DNA of 64,000 nucleotides from Planococcus sp. APC 4015 (GTDB taxonomy: Bacteria > Actinomycetota > Actinomycetes > Actinomycetales > Microbacteriaceae): contig JASDDH010000009.1 of NCBI GenBank assembly GCA_030407505.1, positions 73,358-137,357 of the forward strand, given 5' to 3'. How positions within the stretch are numbered: the stretch's first letter is position 1; every line of letters begins with the position of its first letter. Under the pieces are notes generated by a model, which had not been told where the DNA came from, did not search any database, and saw only the letters and a program-made list of their open reading frames with translations. Positions 55,858-64,000 of this stretch are shown piece after piece. A program made the position numbers and the translations under genes.

Positions 55858-56781
55858 GTGCGCATCGAGCGGGCCGTCGACGCGTTCCTGCGGCACAGCG
55901 CCATCGAGCGCGGGCTTTCGGACCACACGGTCGCCGCCTACGGACGCGACCTCGCCGTGTACAGGGAGTGGCTTTCGGAGCGCGGCGTCCAGGAGACATC
56001 CGAGGTCACGTCCGAACTCGTGACCTCCTTCGCCGCCGAGCGGGCATCGGCGACGCCGGCACCGGCGGCATCCAGTCTCGCCCGGCTGCAGTCGTCCGTG
56101 CGCGGACTGCACCGCTTCCTCACCCGCGAGGGGATCGAGACCGACGACCCGTCCGCCCGGCTGCGACCGCCCAAGCAGCCGAGTCGCCTGCCGAAGGCCC
56201 TCACGATCGACCAGGTCGAGCAGCTGCTCGACGCCGCCGGGCCTGCCCCGGCCGACGCCGCGCCGGGCGACCTCCTCGGGCTCCGCGACCGTGCTCTGCT
56301 CGAACTGCTGTATGCCACGGGCGGTCGGGTGTCCGAGATCATCCAGCTCGACGTCGATGACGTCGCCCACGGCGATGTGCTGCGCGTGCGCGGGAAGGGG
56401 TCGAAGGAGCGCATCGTGCCGATCGGCTCGTATGCGCGGGCATCCGTCGACGCCTACCTGACCCGCGCACGACCCGAGCTGTCGCGCCGGGGGAAGGCGA
56501 GCCCGAAGCTCTTCCTCGGTGCCCGCGGCGCGCCGCTGTCGAGGCAGAGCGCGTGGCTCGTCATCCAGGATGCCGCTGACCGCGCCGGGATGACGGCGCA
56601 CGTGTCGCCGCACACCCTTCGCCACTCCTTCGCGACGCATCTGCTGCAGGGAGGAGCCGACGTGCGCGTCGTTCAGGAGCTCCTCGGCCATGCCTCCGTC
56701 GCGACCACCCAGATCTACACGCACGTGTCGGTCGATGCCCTGCGCGATGTGTACGCCACGTCGCATCCTCGGGCGCGCTGA
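55858..56781 (+). CDS. xerD: Tyrosine recombinase XerD
   Basis: With XerC it resolves chromosome dimers at dif. The 307 residues have an N-terminal SAM-like core-binding domain (about 1-95) and the catalytic domain. The active residues are Arg157 in [13 protein letters not shown], Lys in [32 protein letters not shown] and nucleophile Tyr287 in IYTHVS. It begins at GTG 55858, one base after the Nudix stop. XerD next to parA-scpAB is the usual actinobacterial order. Confidence 0.94.
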   Translation: MRIERAVDAFLRHSAIERGLSDHTVAAYGRDLAVYREWLSERGVQETSEVTSELVTSFAAERASATPAPAASSLARLQSSVRGLHRFLTREGIETDDPSARLRPPKQPSRLPKALTIDQVEQLLDAAGPAPADAAPGDLLGLRDRALLELLYATGGRVSEIIQLDVDDVAHGDVLRVRGKGSKERIVPIGSYARASVDAYLTRARPELSRRGKASPKLFLGARGAPLSRQSAWLVIQDAADRAGMTAHVSPHTLRHSFATHLLQGGADVRVVQELLGHASVATTQIYTHVSVDALRDVYATSHPRAR

Positions 56782-56843
56782 CCCGGTCGCCGCCTGGCCG
56801 TGTGCGAGAATCGGTGGACGGCAAGGCGAAGTCAGGAGAGCCG

Positions 56844-57728
56844 GTGGCGGGTAGCACGAAGGGCGCGACGAAGACGTCGGCGGACGGCACTCCGATCGGT
56901 CCGACGGGTCGCCCGTATCAGGGGTTCCCGACCCCGCGGCCGCTTGCGAGCCACGGCCCCGCACGCATCATCTCCCTCTGCAACCAGAAGGGCGGCGTCG
57001 GCAAGACGACGACCACCATCAACCTGGCCGCGGCGCTCGCCGAGTACGGCCGGAAGGTGCTCGCGGTCGACTTCGATCCGCAGGGCGCGCTCTCGGCCGG
57101 GCTCGGCATCGCCACCCACGAGATCCCCACGATCTACGATCTGCTGCTGGACACCAAGAAGGACCCCCGCGACGTCATCGTGCACACGCGGGTGCCCGGC
57201 CTCGACGTGCTTCCCGCCAACATCGACCTCTCCGCCGCAGAAGTGCACCTCGTCAACGAGGTCGCCCGCGAGACGATCCTCGGACGTGTCCTGCGCAAGG
57301 TGTCCGACGAGTACGACGTCATCCTCATCGACTGCCAGCCCTCGCTGGGCCTGCTCACCGTGAACGCGCTCACCGCGAGCCACGGCGTGGTCATCCCGCT
57401 CGAGTGCGAGTTCTTCGCGTTGCGCGGGGTCGCCCTGCTGATCGAGACGATCGACAAGGTGCGCGATCGCCTCAACCCGACGATCGAACTCGACGGAGTC
57501 CTGGCGACGATGTTCGACCCGCGCACGCTGCACTCGCGCGAAGTGCTCGACCGGGTCGTCGACGCCTTCGGCGACGATGTGCTCGAGACGGTGATCGGTC
57601 GAACGGTCAAGTTCCCGGATGCCTCGGTTTCGGGCATGCCGATCACCGAGTTCGCGCCCGAGCATGCCGCCGCGCAGGCCTACCTGCGCCTGGCGCGGGA
57701 GCTGGTCGCCCGTGGCGCCGTCGCCTGA
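56844..57728 (+). CDS. parA: ParA family ATPase (chromosome partition cluster)
   Basis: The 294-residue Walker-type ATPase has a deviant Walker A CNQKGGVGKTTTTINLAAAL, DFDPQGALSAGLG and IDCQPSLGLLTVNAL. The Arg/Pro-rich N-terminal ~45 residues precede the core. GTG 56844 (VAGSTKGATK) is preferred because AGGAG stands 5 nt before it. GTG 56802 would add 14 residues without a ribosome binding site. This is the paralogue that accompanies scpAB rather than the parAB locus near the origin. It probably affects SMC-ScpAB loading. Confidence 0.92.
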   Translation: MAGSTKGATKTSADGTPIGPTGRPYQGFPTPRPLASHGPARIISLCNQKGGVGKTTTTINLAAALAEYGRKVLAVDFDPQGALSAGLGIATHEIPTIYDLLLDTKKDPRDVIVHTRVPGLDVLPANIDLSAAEVHLVNEVARETILGRVLRKVSDEYDVILIDCQPSLGLLTVNALTASHGVVIPLECEFFALRGVALLIETIDKVRDRLNPTIELDGVLATMFDPRTLHSREVLDRVVDAFGDDVLETVIGRTVKFPDASVSGMPITEFAPEHAAAQAYLRLARELVARGAVA

Positions 57729-58566
57729 CGAGGCTTCGACCGAGCGGGCGGAAGGTGATGAGGCGACGGTCGTCGCCGATCCGGTCGAGGGATTCCAGGT
57801 CTCGCTCGGGGTCTTCGACGGACCGTTCGATCTGCTCCTGACCCTGCTGTCGAAGCACGAGCTCGACATCACCGACGTCGCGCTGTCGCGCGTGACGGCG
57901 GAGTTCCTGTCGTATCTGCGTCACCTGGGTCCCGACGAGGAACTCGACCAGGCCTCGGAATTCCTCGTCGTGGCAGCCACTCTGCTCGACATGAAGGTCG
58001 CGGGCCTCCTTCCGCAGGGCGAGTTCGTCGACGCCGAGTCGGTCGCGCTGCTCGAGGCCCGTGACCTGCTCTTCGCGCGACTGCTGCAGTACCGGGCGTT
58101 CAAAGAGGTCTCGGGATGGTTCGCTCGCCGTGTGGTCGCCGAAGACCGCCGACACGTGCGCGCGGTACGGCTCGAGGAGAAGTACCGCGACGCCGTGCCC
58201 GAGCTGGTGTGGACGCTCAGCCCCGAGGACTTCGCCGCGCTCGCGCTTCTCGCCATGACGCCCAAGGAGATCCCGCATGTCGGGCTCGACCACCTGCACG
58301 CGCCGCTGGTGAGCATCCGCGAGCAGGCCGCCGTCGTCGTGGCGCTTCTGCGGAGCGCCGGTTCGCTGACCTTCCGCGAGCTGATCTCCGGTGTCGCGCA
58401 GCAGGGTGTCGTCGTCGCGCGCTTCATCTCGGTACTCGAGCTGTATCGCCACGCCGCCCTGTCGTTCGAGCAGCTCGAGCCGCTGGGCGAACTCACGCTT
58501 CGCTGGACCGCCGATCGGTGGTCCGATGAGAACCTCGCAAGTCTGGGAGCCGACTATGACCGATGA
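57712..58566 (+). CDS. scpA: Segregation and condensation protein A
   Basis: Kleisin that bridges SMC heads with ScpB. The 284 residues include FQVSLGVFDGPFDLLLTLLS near residue 28, HELDITDVALSRVTAEFLSYL (in two parts), a helical middle and a C-terminal winged helix (EQLEPLGELTLRW). The GTG at 57712 lies inside the parA 3' end, an overlap of 17 nt. The stop overlaps scpB by 11 nt. Confidence 0.94.
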   Translation: MAPSPDEASTERAEGDEATVVADPVEGFQVSLGVFDGPFDLLLTLLSKHELDITDVALSRVTAEFLSYLRHLGPDEELDQASEFLVVAATLLDMKVAGLLPQGEFVDAESVALLEARDLLFARLLQYRAFKEVSGWFARRVVAEDRRHVRAVRLEEKYRDAVPELVWTLSPEDFAALALLAMTPKEIPHVGLDHLHAPLVSIREQAAVVVALLRSAGSLTFRELISGVAQQGVVVARFISVLELYRHAALSFEQLEPLGELTLRWTADRWSDENLASLGADYDR

Positions 58567-59176
58567 TGTGTCGACGCACGCCGCGCAGGAGGTCGATGCT
58601 CCGCAGAGACCGCGAGACGCGGCATCCGTCGCCCGCCGACTCGAGGCGATACTGCTCGTCGTCGACGAACCGCAGAGCCTCGTGAGCCTCGCGACGGCTG
58701 TCGGCGCGCCGGTGCCCGCCGTCCGCCAGGCGGTGGAGTCGCTCGTCGCCGACTACGACGGCCTCACCGGTGGACCGCGCCGCGGTTTCGAGCTGCGCGA
58801 GGTCGGCGGCGGCTGGAGGCTGTACGTGCGCGCCGACCACGACGACCTCGTCAGCGAGTTCGTCAACACGCAGGCGCCGTCGCGCTTGTCGCAGGCGGCG
58901 CTCGAGACCCTCGCGGTCATCGCGTACAAGCAGCCGGTGACCCGGTCCCAGGTCGCCTCGATCCGCGCGGTCAATGTGGACTCGGTCGTGCGCACCCTCG
59001 TCTCGCGCGGTCTCATCACGGAGCTGTTCACCGACGCCGAGACCGGCGCGATCAACTACGGCACCACCGACGCGCTGCTGGTGAACCTCGGCATCAACTC
59101 GATCGACGAGCTGCCGCCCATCTCGCCGCTGCTCGACGACGGCGCCGACGGCTTCGATGCGGAGATCGTGCGATGA
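58556..59176 (+). CDS. scpB: Segregation and condensation protein B
   Basis: The 206-residue protein forms two winged-helix domains that dimerise and bind ScpA. VARRLEAILLVVDEPQSLVSLA and RLSQAALETLAVIAYKQPVT are conserved, as is RGLITE with the family's DxGxxxxY-like end (AINYGTTDALL). It starts at ATG 58556 within scpA and its stop overlaps the rluB ATG. Confidence 0.94.
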   Translation: MTDDVSTHAAQEVDAPQRPRDAASVARRLEAILLVVDEPQSLVSLATAVGAPVPAVRQAVESLVADYDGLTGGPRRGFELREVGGGWRLYVRADHDDLVSEFVNTQAPSRLSQAALETLAVIAYKQPVTRSQVASIRAVNVDSVVRTLVSRGLITELFTDAETGAINYGTTDALLVNLGINSIDELPPISPLLDDGADGFDAEIVR

Positions 59177-60045
59177 ACTCTTCGACAGGCTCAGGGACCG
59201 ACGGGTCGGATACAGGGACCGACGGGTCGGATCCGGGGACCGGAATGCCCGATCCGGGGACAGCGGGGCCCGAGGGGGTGCGCCTGCAGAAGGTGCTGGC
59301 CAACGCGGGCGTCGCGTCGCGCCGGGTCGCCGAAGACCTCATCGTCGCGGGCCGGGTGCGGGTGAACGGCGACGTCGTCACCGAGCTCGGACGACGCATC
59401 GACCCCGAGAGCGACCTCGTCGACGTCGACGGCACCGCCATCCAGCTCGACCAGTCCAAGCGCTACGTGATGCTCAACAAGCCCACGGGCGTCGTCAGCT
59501 CGATGCGCGACGACCGGGGGCGCCCCGACCTGCAGCGGTTCACGAAGGACTGGGACGAGCGCCTGTACAACGTCGGCCGATTGGATGCCGACACGAGCGG
59601 CCTGCTCGTGCTCACCAACGACGGCGCCCTGGCGCACGTGCTCGCGCATCCGTCATTCGGCGTGACGAAGGTCTACATCGCGAAAGTCACCGGTCGCGTT
59701 CTTCCGCAGACGATCGCGCGACTCACGAAGGGCGTGGAGCTCGAGGACGGCCCGATCGCGGCGGACAAGGCGCGCCTGCTGGACGCCGGGTCCGACGCGT
59801 CGCTCGTCGAGTTGACCCTGCACTCGGGGCGCAACAGGATCGTGCGTCGCATGCTCGCCGAGGTGGGGCATCCGGTCGTCGAGCTGGTGCGACGCCAGTT
59901 CGGACCTCTCCACCTGGGAACGCTCCCTGCGGGGCGCGCACGCGAGTTGACTAAGGTGGAGCGGGGCGCGCTGTTGACGCTGTCGCGCGAAGCCGCCGCC
60001 CCGCCGGACGGGGAGGACCCGCAAGGGGACCAGGAGACCGAGTGA
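59173..60045 (+). CDS. rluB: 23S rRNA pseudouridine synthase, RluB/RsuA family
   Basis: The 290-residue protein has an S4 domain (about 37-85, RLQKVLANAGVASRR) and the pseudouridine synthase core with catalytic Asp in VGRLDADTSGLLVLTNDG. GRNRIVRRMLAEVGHPV is typical of the RsuA/RluB group. Before the S4 domain lies an unusual leader of four GTDGSDP-type heptads, encoded by a DNA repeat fused to a palindromic element. The ATG overlaps the scpB stop. Confidence 0.94.
   Translation: MNSSTGSGTDGSDTGTDGSDPGTGMPDPGTAGPEGVRLQKVLANAGVASRRVAEDLIVAGRVRVNGDVVTELGRRIDPESDLVDVDGTAIQLDQSKRYVMLNKPTGVVSSMRDDRGRPDLQRFTKDWDERLYNVGRLDADTSGLLVLTNDGALAHVLAHPSFGVTKVYIAKVTGRVLPQTIARLTKGVELEDGPIAADKARLLDAGSDASLVELTLHSGRNRIVRRMLAEVGHPVVELVRRQFGPLHLGTLPAGRARELTKVERGALLTLSREAAAPPDGEDPQGDQETE
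59180..59232 (+). repeat. REP-like unit and 21-bp tandem repeat at the 5' end of rluB
   Basis: CTTCGACAGGCTCAGGGACC (59180-59199) is the dispersed repeat also seen in argC and cmk. The 20-mer CAGGGACCGACGGGTCGGAT occurs at 59192-59211 and 59213-59232, a period of 21 nt. Degenerate copies run on to about 59275, producing the heptapeptide repeat. Confidence 0.75.
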
Positions 60046-61178
60046 GCGATTCGAACGCCGCATCCGCGCGCGCCTCGTCGTCGTCCCTCGCGTCGCGCGT
60101 GCAGGGGACCGTGCGCATCGTCGGAGCCGGTCTGCTCGGGGCGAGCATCGGCCACGCGCTGTCGGCCCTCGGCGTCGACGTCGCCCTCGAAGACGCCTCG
60201 CCGTCTCAGCTCCGGCTCGCGATCGACTACGGCGCCGGACGCGCAGCGCGCGTCGACGACAGCCCGACGCTCATCGTGGTCGCCGTGCCGCCGGACGTGA
60301 CCGCCGACGTGATCGAGCGCGAACTCACCGCCCATCCCGACGCTGTCGTCACCGACGTCGCGAGCGTGAAGCTCGAGCCCCTCAACGCCCTGCGCTCGCG
60401 CGGTGTCGACCTCACCCGCTACATCGGCTCGCACCCCCTCGCCGGTCGGGAGCGCGGCGGCGCGATCTCGGCCCGCGCCGACATCTTCGTCGGCCGGCCC
60501 TGGGTCGTCTGCCGCGACGGCGAGACGTCGGCGACCGACCTCGCCCTCGTCGAAGGCCTGGCCCTCGACCTCGGCGCCACACCGCTCGAGATGACGCCCG
60601 AAGAGCACGACCGCTCGGTCGCCCTGGTGTCGCACGTTCCGCAGCTGGTCGCGAGTCTGCTGGCGGGCCGATTCATCGACGCCCCGGAGGGATCGCTTCG
60701 GCTCGCCGGTCAGGGCGTGCGCGACACGACGCGCATCGCGGCATCCGCCCCCGAACTGTGGGTGCAGATCCTCGGTGCGAACGCGGAGCCGGTCGTCGAT
60801 GTGCTCGATGCCTTGGCGGCCGACCTGTCGGCCGTCGCCGCCGCGCTGCGCGCCCCCGCGGCCGCCGGATCGCGCCGCGCGGTCGCCGACACGATCCGCC
60901 GCGGCAACGAAGGCGTCGAGCGCCTTCCCGGAAAGCACGGCCAGAACAGACGCTTCGACTCCGTCGTCGTCATGGTCGACGACACGCCGGGTCAGCTCGG
61001 CCGTCTGTTCGGCGAGCTCGGCGAGCTCGACGTCAACGTCGAAGACCTGCGGCTCGAGCATTCGCCGGGCGCCCAGTTCGGCCTCGCCGAGATCAGCGTC
61101 GTGCCGAGCGCCGCGCGCCGCGCCGTCGACGGGCTCGAAGCGCGTGGCTGGAAGATTGCGAGCACCACCAATGACTGA
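60042..61178 (+). CDS. tyrA: Prephenate dehydrogenase with C-terminal ACT domain
   Basis: Tyrosine synthesis. The 378 residues start with a 25-residue Ser/Ala-rich tail, the NAD site [23 protein letters not shown] and catalytic-site [12 protein letters not shown], then a helical dimerisation domain. The last ~75 residues ([20 protein letters not shown]) form an ACT domain, suggesting feedback by an aromatic amino acid. The GTG overlaps the rluB stop. Confidence 0.93.
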   Translation: MSDSNAASARASSSSLASRVQGTVRIVGAGLLGASIGHALSALGVDVALEDASPSQLRLAIDYGAGRAARVDDSPTLIVVAVPPDVTADVIERELTAHPDAVVTDVASVKLEPLNALRSRGVDLTRYIGSHPLAGRERGGAISARADIFVGRPWVVCRDGETSATDLALVEGLALDLGATPLEMTPEEHDRSVALVSHVPQLVASLLAGRFIDAPEGSLRLAGQGVRDTTRIAASAPELWVQILGANAEPVVDVLDALAADLSAVAAALRAPAAAGSRRAVADTIRRGNEGVERLPGKHGQNRRFDSVVVMVDDTPGQLGRLFGELGELDVNVEDLRLEHSPGAQFGLAEISVVPSAARRAVDGLEARGWKIASTTND

Positions 61179-61887
61179 TGTCCCTTCGACGGGTTCAGGG
61201 ACCGTGATCGTCGCGATCGACGGGCCGGCCGGCAGCGGCAAGTCCAGCGTCTCGAAGCAGGTCGCCCGTCGCCTCGGCTTCGGCTACCTCGACACGGGCG
61301 CCGCCTACCGGGCGCTCGCGTGGCACGCACTCTCCCACGGAACCGACACCTCCGACGCCTCGTCGGTGCTCGACGTCGCGGGCGACTTCGACTTCGCGAT
61401 CTCGCTCGACGCCGACGCCTACTGGGTGCGGGTGGGTGCTGTCGACGTCACCGAGGCGATCCGCGAGCCCCGCGTCGCAGACGCCGTGAGCGGCGTCGCC
61501 CGCGTGCCCGCGGTCCGGCAATCCGTCAACGCCATGTTCCGGACGCTCGTCGAAGAGTCCGGTGCGCCCGGCGTCGTGGTCGAGGGTCGTGACATCACGA
61601 CCGTCGTCGCCCCCGATGCTCCGGTGCGGGTGCTGCTGACCGCGGCACCCGAGGTGCGCGCGGCGCGCCGCAGTGCTGAGCTGACGACGCAGGATGCCGC
61701 GGCTGTGGCCGCGGCGCTGCATCGACGCGACGCCTCTGACTCGTCCGTGGTCGACTTCCTCACCGCCGCCCCCGGCGTCACGGTCGTGGACTCGACCGAC
61801 CTCGATTTCGAACAGACCGTGGAGGCAGTGCTCGCCGTCGTGCACACGGGCCTCCGGCAAGAGACAGGAGAGTCGCATGGCGACTGA
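61171..61887 (+). CDS. cmk: Cytidylate kinase
   Basis: Phosphorylates CMP and dCMP. The 238 residues contain the P-loop [20 protein letters not shown] near the N-terminus, [13 protein letters not shown], the CMP-binding [15 protein letters not shown] and lid RRSAEL. Its first ten residues ([10 protein letters not shown]) are encoded by the dispersed repeat CCCTTCGACGGGTTCAGGGA. The ATG overlaps the tyrA stop by 8 nt and the 3' end overlaps der by 11 nt. Confidence 0.95.
   Translation: MTDVPSTGSGTVIVAIDGPAGSGKSSVSKQVARRLGFGYLDTGAAYRALAWHALSHGTDTSDASSVLDVAGDFDFAISLDADAYWVRVGAVDVTEAIREPRVADAVSGVARVPAVRQSVNAMFRTLVEESGAPGVVVEGRDITTVVAPDAPVRVLLTAAPEVRAARRSAELTTQDAAAVAAALHRRDASDSSVVDFLTAAPGVTVVDSTDLDFEQTVEAVLAVVHTGLRQETGESHGD
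61182..61204 (+). repeat. REP-like unit at the 5' end of cmk
   Basis: CCCTTCGACGGGTTCAGGGA is followed by CCG. It matches the rluB unit CTTCGACAGGCTCAGGGACC at 17 of 20 positions and is read as PSTGSG, the same peptide as STGSG in RluB. Confidence 0.65.
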
Positions 61888-63412
61888 GCAGAACAGCGGA
61901 GAAGAGTACGAAGCGGGGCCCGACAACCTCGCCGAGACACTCGCCGACATCGATGAGGAGCTTGCGGAACAGCGTGCGGCCTCGTTGCGGGCCGGCCTCG
62001 CCGACTACGAGCTGGACGATGAGGACGCGGCGCTGCTCGCGGGCGTCGAGCTGGGCGAGGACGGCATCCACTTCCTGCCCGCTCTTCCCGTCGTGGCGAT
62101 CGTCGGTCGGCCCAACGTGGGCAAGTCCGCGCTCGTCAACCGCATCCTCGGGCGTCGCGAGGCCGTCGTCGAAGACACCCCCGGTGTCACGCGTGACCGC
62201 GTCACCTACAAGGCCGAGTGGATGGACCGCAGGTTCACCGTGGTCGACACGGGTGGGTGGGAGCCCGATGCCCGCGGCATCGACCGTTCGGTCGCGGCGC
62301 AGGCCGAGATCGCGATCGACCTCTGCGACGTCGTGATGTTCGTCGTCGACGCGATGGTCGGTGCGACCTCGACCGACGAGCACGTCGTGAAGCTGCTGCG
62401 CAAGAGCGGCAAGCCGGTGTTCCTCGTCGCCAACAAGATCGATGACGCGCGCCACGAGCCCGAAGCGGCCGCCCTGTGGAACCTCGGCCTCGGCGAGCCG
62501 CATCCGGTGTCGGCGATCCACGGTCGCGGCGTGGCCGACCTGCTCGACGAGGTCATGAAGGTGCTTCCCGAGATCTCGGCGGTCGCCAAGCAGGAGATCG
62601 GCGGACCCCGTCGCGTGGCGATCCTCGGCCGTCCCAACGTCGGCAAGTCGTCGCTTCTCAACAAGGCGGCAGGCGAAGAGCGCGTCGTCGTCAACGAGCT
62701 CGCCGGCACGACCCGCGACCCCGTCGACGAGGTCGTCGAGCTCGGCGGACGTCTGTGGCGCCTGGTCGACACGGCCGGCATCCGTCGTCGTGTCCACCTG
62801 CAGCAGGGTGCGGACTTCTATGCATCGTTGCGCACGTCGGCGGCGCTCGAGAAGGCGGAAGTCGCCGTTGTCGTGCTCGACGTGAGCGAATCGATCAGCG
62901 AGCAGGACGTGCGCATCATCGACCTCGTGATCGAGTCGGGCCGCGCGCTCGTGCTGGCGTTCAACAAATGGGACCGCTTGAACGACGACGACATGGAGAA
63001 CGCCGACCGTCGCCGCTATCTGGAGCGCGAGATCGAGCAGGACCTCGCGCACGTCGAGTGGGCGCCCCGCGTCAACATCTCGGCGCGTACCGGACGCCAC
63101 CTCGACAAGCTCGTTCCGGCGCTCGAGACGGCGCTGGACTCGTGGGACCAGCGCATCCCGACCGGAAAGTTCAACGCCTTCCTCGCCGAGCTCGTCGCCG
63201 AGCACCCGCACCCCGTTCGCGGTGGAAAGCAGCCGCGCATCCTGTTCGGCACGCAGGCGTCCACGCGTCCGCCGACCTTCGTGCTGTTCACGACCGGATT
63301 CCTCGACCCGGGCTACCGCCGCTACATCCAGCGCCGCCTGCGCGAGCTCTGGGGCTTCGAGGGCACGCCGATCGTCGTCAACATGCGGGTGCGCGAGCGC
63401 CGGCAGCGGTGA
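61877..63412 (+). CDS. der: Ribosome assembly GTPase Der (EngA)
   Basis: The double-GTPase assists 50S maturation. The 511 residues have an acidic N-terminal extension of ~68 residues, as in other actinobacteria. G domain 1 follows ([31 protein letters not shown]), then G domain 2 ([22 protein letters not shown]) and the KH-like C-terminal domain ([15 protein letters not shown] [13 protein letters not shown]). GGAG lies 7 nt before the ATG. It ends the operon from xerD. Confidence 0.96.
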   Translation: MATEQNSGEEYEAGPDNLAETLADIDEELAEQRAASLRAGLADYELDDEDAALLAGVELGEDGIHFLPALPVVAIVGRPNVGKSALVNRILGRREAVVEDTPGVTRDRVTYKAEWMDRRFTVVDTGGWEPDARGIDRSVAAQAEIAIDLCDVVMFVVDAMVGATSTDEHVVKLLRKSGKPVFLVANKIDDARHEPEAAALWNLGLGEPHPVSAIHGRGVADLLDEVMKVLPEISAVAKQEIGGPRRVAILGRPNVGKSSLLNKAAGEERVVVNELAGTTRDPVDEVVELGGRLWRLVDTAGIRRRVHLQQGADFYASLRTSAALEKAEVAVVVLDVSESISEQDVRIIDLVIESGRALVLAFNKWDRLNDDDMENADRRRYLEREIEQDLAHVEWAPRVNISARTGRHLDKLVPALETALDSWDQRIPTGKFNAFLAELVAEHPHPVRGGKQPRILFGTQASTRPPTFVLFTTGFLDPGYRRYIQRRLRELWGFEGTPIVVNMRVRERRQR

Positions 63413-63413
63413 G

Positions 63414-63827
63414 TCAGCGCGCCGGACGCACCATCGCGGTGTCGTCCGGCGCGGCGAACCCGAACGACTTGTAGAGGCGGTGCGCGTCTGCGGTGAACAG
63501 CACCCACCGCAGATGCGCGCCCGGACCCTCGTCGATCATCACCCTCACGAGGTCTTTTCCGAGCCCCCGCCCACGGTGGCCTTCCACGATGAAGACGTCG
63601 GCGAGGTAGGCGAAGGCGACCCCGTCCGACACGGCACGGGCGAAGCCGACCTGCCTGCCCGCATCGTAGATTCCGACCACCCGCCACGCGGAGTCCAGTT
63701 GCGCATCGACGTCGCCGCGGGTGCGCCACCGGCCCCAGTAGGCCTCGGTCGACAGCCACTCCCAGACGGCATCGCGCTGGATGCGCGAAGGGTCGTCGTC
63801 GATCTCGTACCCGGCGTCGTCCATCAT
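63414..63827 (-). CDS. GNAT family N-acetyltransferase
   Basis: The 137-residue protein has the acetyl-CoA loop VEGHRGRGLGKDLVRVMID and a C-terminal YKSFGFAAPD, both typical of GNAT. The N-terminal part (YEIDDDPSRIQRDAVWEWLS) resembles a subgroup acting on small molecules or antibiotics. The substrate is unknown. The ATG at 63827 is followed by a second ATG at 63824. CAGACT lies 6 nt upstream, a weak match to the leaderless -10 pattern. It is convergent with der, with stops adjacent. Confidence 0.86.
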   Translation of the reverse strand: MMDDAGYEIDDDPSRIQRDAVWEWLSTEAYWGRWRTRGDVDAQLDSAWRVVGIYDAGRQVGFARAVSDGVAFAYLADVFIVEGHRGRGLGKDLVRVMIDEGPGAHLRWVLFTADAHRLYKSFGFAAPDDTAMVRPAR

Positions 63828-63910
63828 GACGACAGTCTGCCGGGTTATCGCGCGCCATCCGGCAGGCCGATTCCGGATGCCTGGACCGATGCATATGACA
63901 GGCTGGCAGG

Positions 63911-64000
63911 GTGAGCATCCAGCCGCCTGCCCCGGACGAACCGCGTCGGCCTTCGGGACCGCGGGACCCGGGTGACGCATGGGTGGTCGCGCCGACGGGG
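63911..64000 (+). CDS. 5' end of a gene cut by the window, possibly a Nudix hydrolase
   Basis: GTG 63911 opens a frame running to the window edge: VSIQPPAPDEPRRPSG and then RDPGDAWVVAPTG. CAGGCT lies 6 nt before the GTG, matching the local leaderless pattern with one mismatch. From memory, similar N-termini (DAWVVAPxGE) occur in actinobacterial Nudix hydrolases, but the catalytic part is outside, so this is weak. Confidence 0.4.
   Translation, partial: MSIQPPAPDEPRRPSGPRDPGDAWVVAPTG

Overview
The window is core chromosome of a high-GC actinobacterium, most probably Microbacterium or a close relative in the Microbacteriaceae. The evidence is the strong GC bias of third codon positions, the 16S and 23S rRNA sequences, a 16S-23S spacer without tRNAs, the lexA/LysM divergent pair, PriA-type HisA, and the parA-scpA-scpB-rluB-tyrA-cmk-der cluster. 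There is no prophage, insertion sequence, CRISPR array or tRNA. The interest lies in small ORFs, leaders and repeats between and inside housekeeping genes.

Layout. 1-5952: 3' part of miaA, dapF, an RsmC-like methyltransferase, hflX and an S9 peptidase. 6016-10860: metF-metE behind a long structured leader, then a membrane protein that shares its stop region with metE. 10910-16127: lexA diverging from a LysM protein, then hisC-hisB-hisH-priA and an SseB-like gene. 16264-20479: a PLP decarboxylase, a DUF1844 gene, infC-rpmI-rplT with a terminator, and a TrmH-type methylase. 20566-27577: the gluABCD-type transporter and pheST. 27593-29819: a RecF/OLD-like ATPase and an NAD-binding reductase. 29849-37831: the arginine cluster argC-J-B-D-F, a membrane protein and argH, preceded by a candidate Arg-rich leader peptide. 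37859-41356: a SatD-family gene with two operator-like sites, a convergent membrane gene, tyrS and a DUF4184 gene. 41413-47384: a complete rrn operon with tandem promoters and a terminator. 47433-63412: a repeat-bearing TPR-like protein, a HAD phosphatase, a 54-aa protein, tlyA, nadK, recN, pyrG, a Nudix hydrolase, xerD, parA, scpA, scpB, rluB, tyrA, cmk and der. The end holds a GNAT gene and the first codons of another gene.

How the genes work together. Most genes sit in tightly packed operons with ATGA or GTGA stop/start overlaps, implying translational coupling (his, arg, tlyA-nadK-recN, scp-der). Many operons begin with a TANNNT hexamer 6-8 nt before the start codon and no Shine-Dalgarno, which suggests widespread leaderless transcription. 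The exceptions have long leaders (metF, hflX, LysM, infC, rrn and probably arg), and these are where regulation is most likely.

The most interesting candidate is a 27-codon leaderless ORF at 29861-29944. It ends in R-R-R-L-G-D-R-R-L, lies just upstream of the arginine operon, and is followed by a GC-rich hairpin and an alternative pairing: the architecture of a ribosome-mediated attenuator. The cluster shows no argR between argF and argH, where actinobacteria usually carry it. Other candidates are a leaderless uORF overlapping the hflX start, a probable AUC start codon for infC, paired operator-like 17-mers before satD, and a dispersed palindromic repeat that has become coding sequence in argC, rluB and cmk. 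All functional statements are inferences from reading the sequence; no database search was possible.
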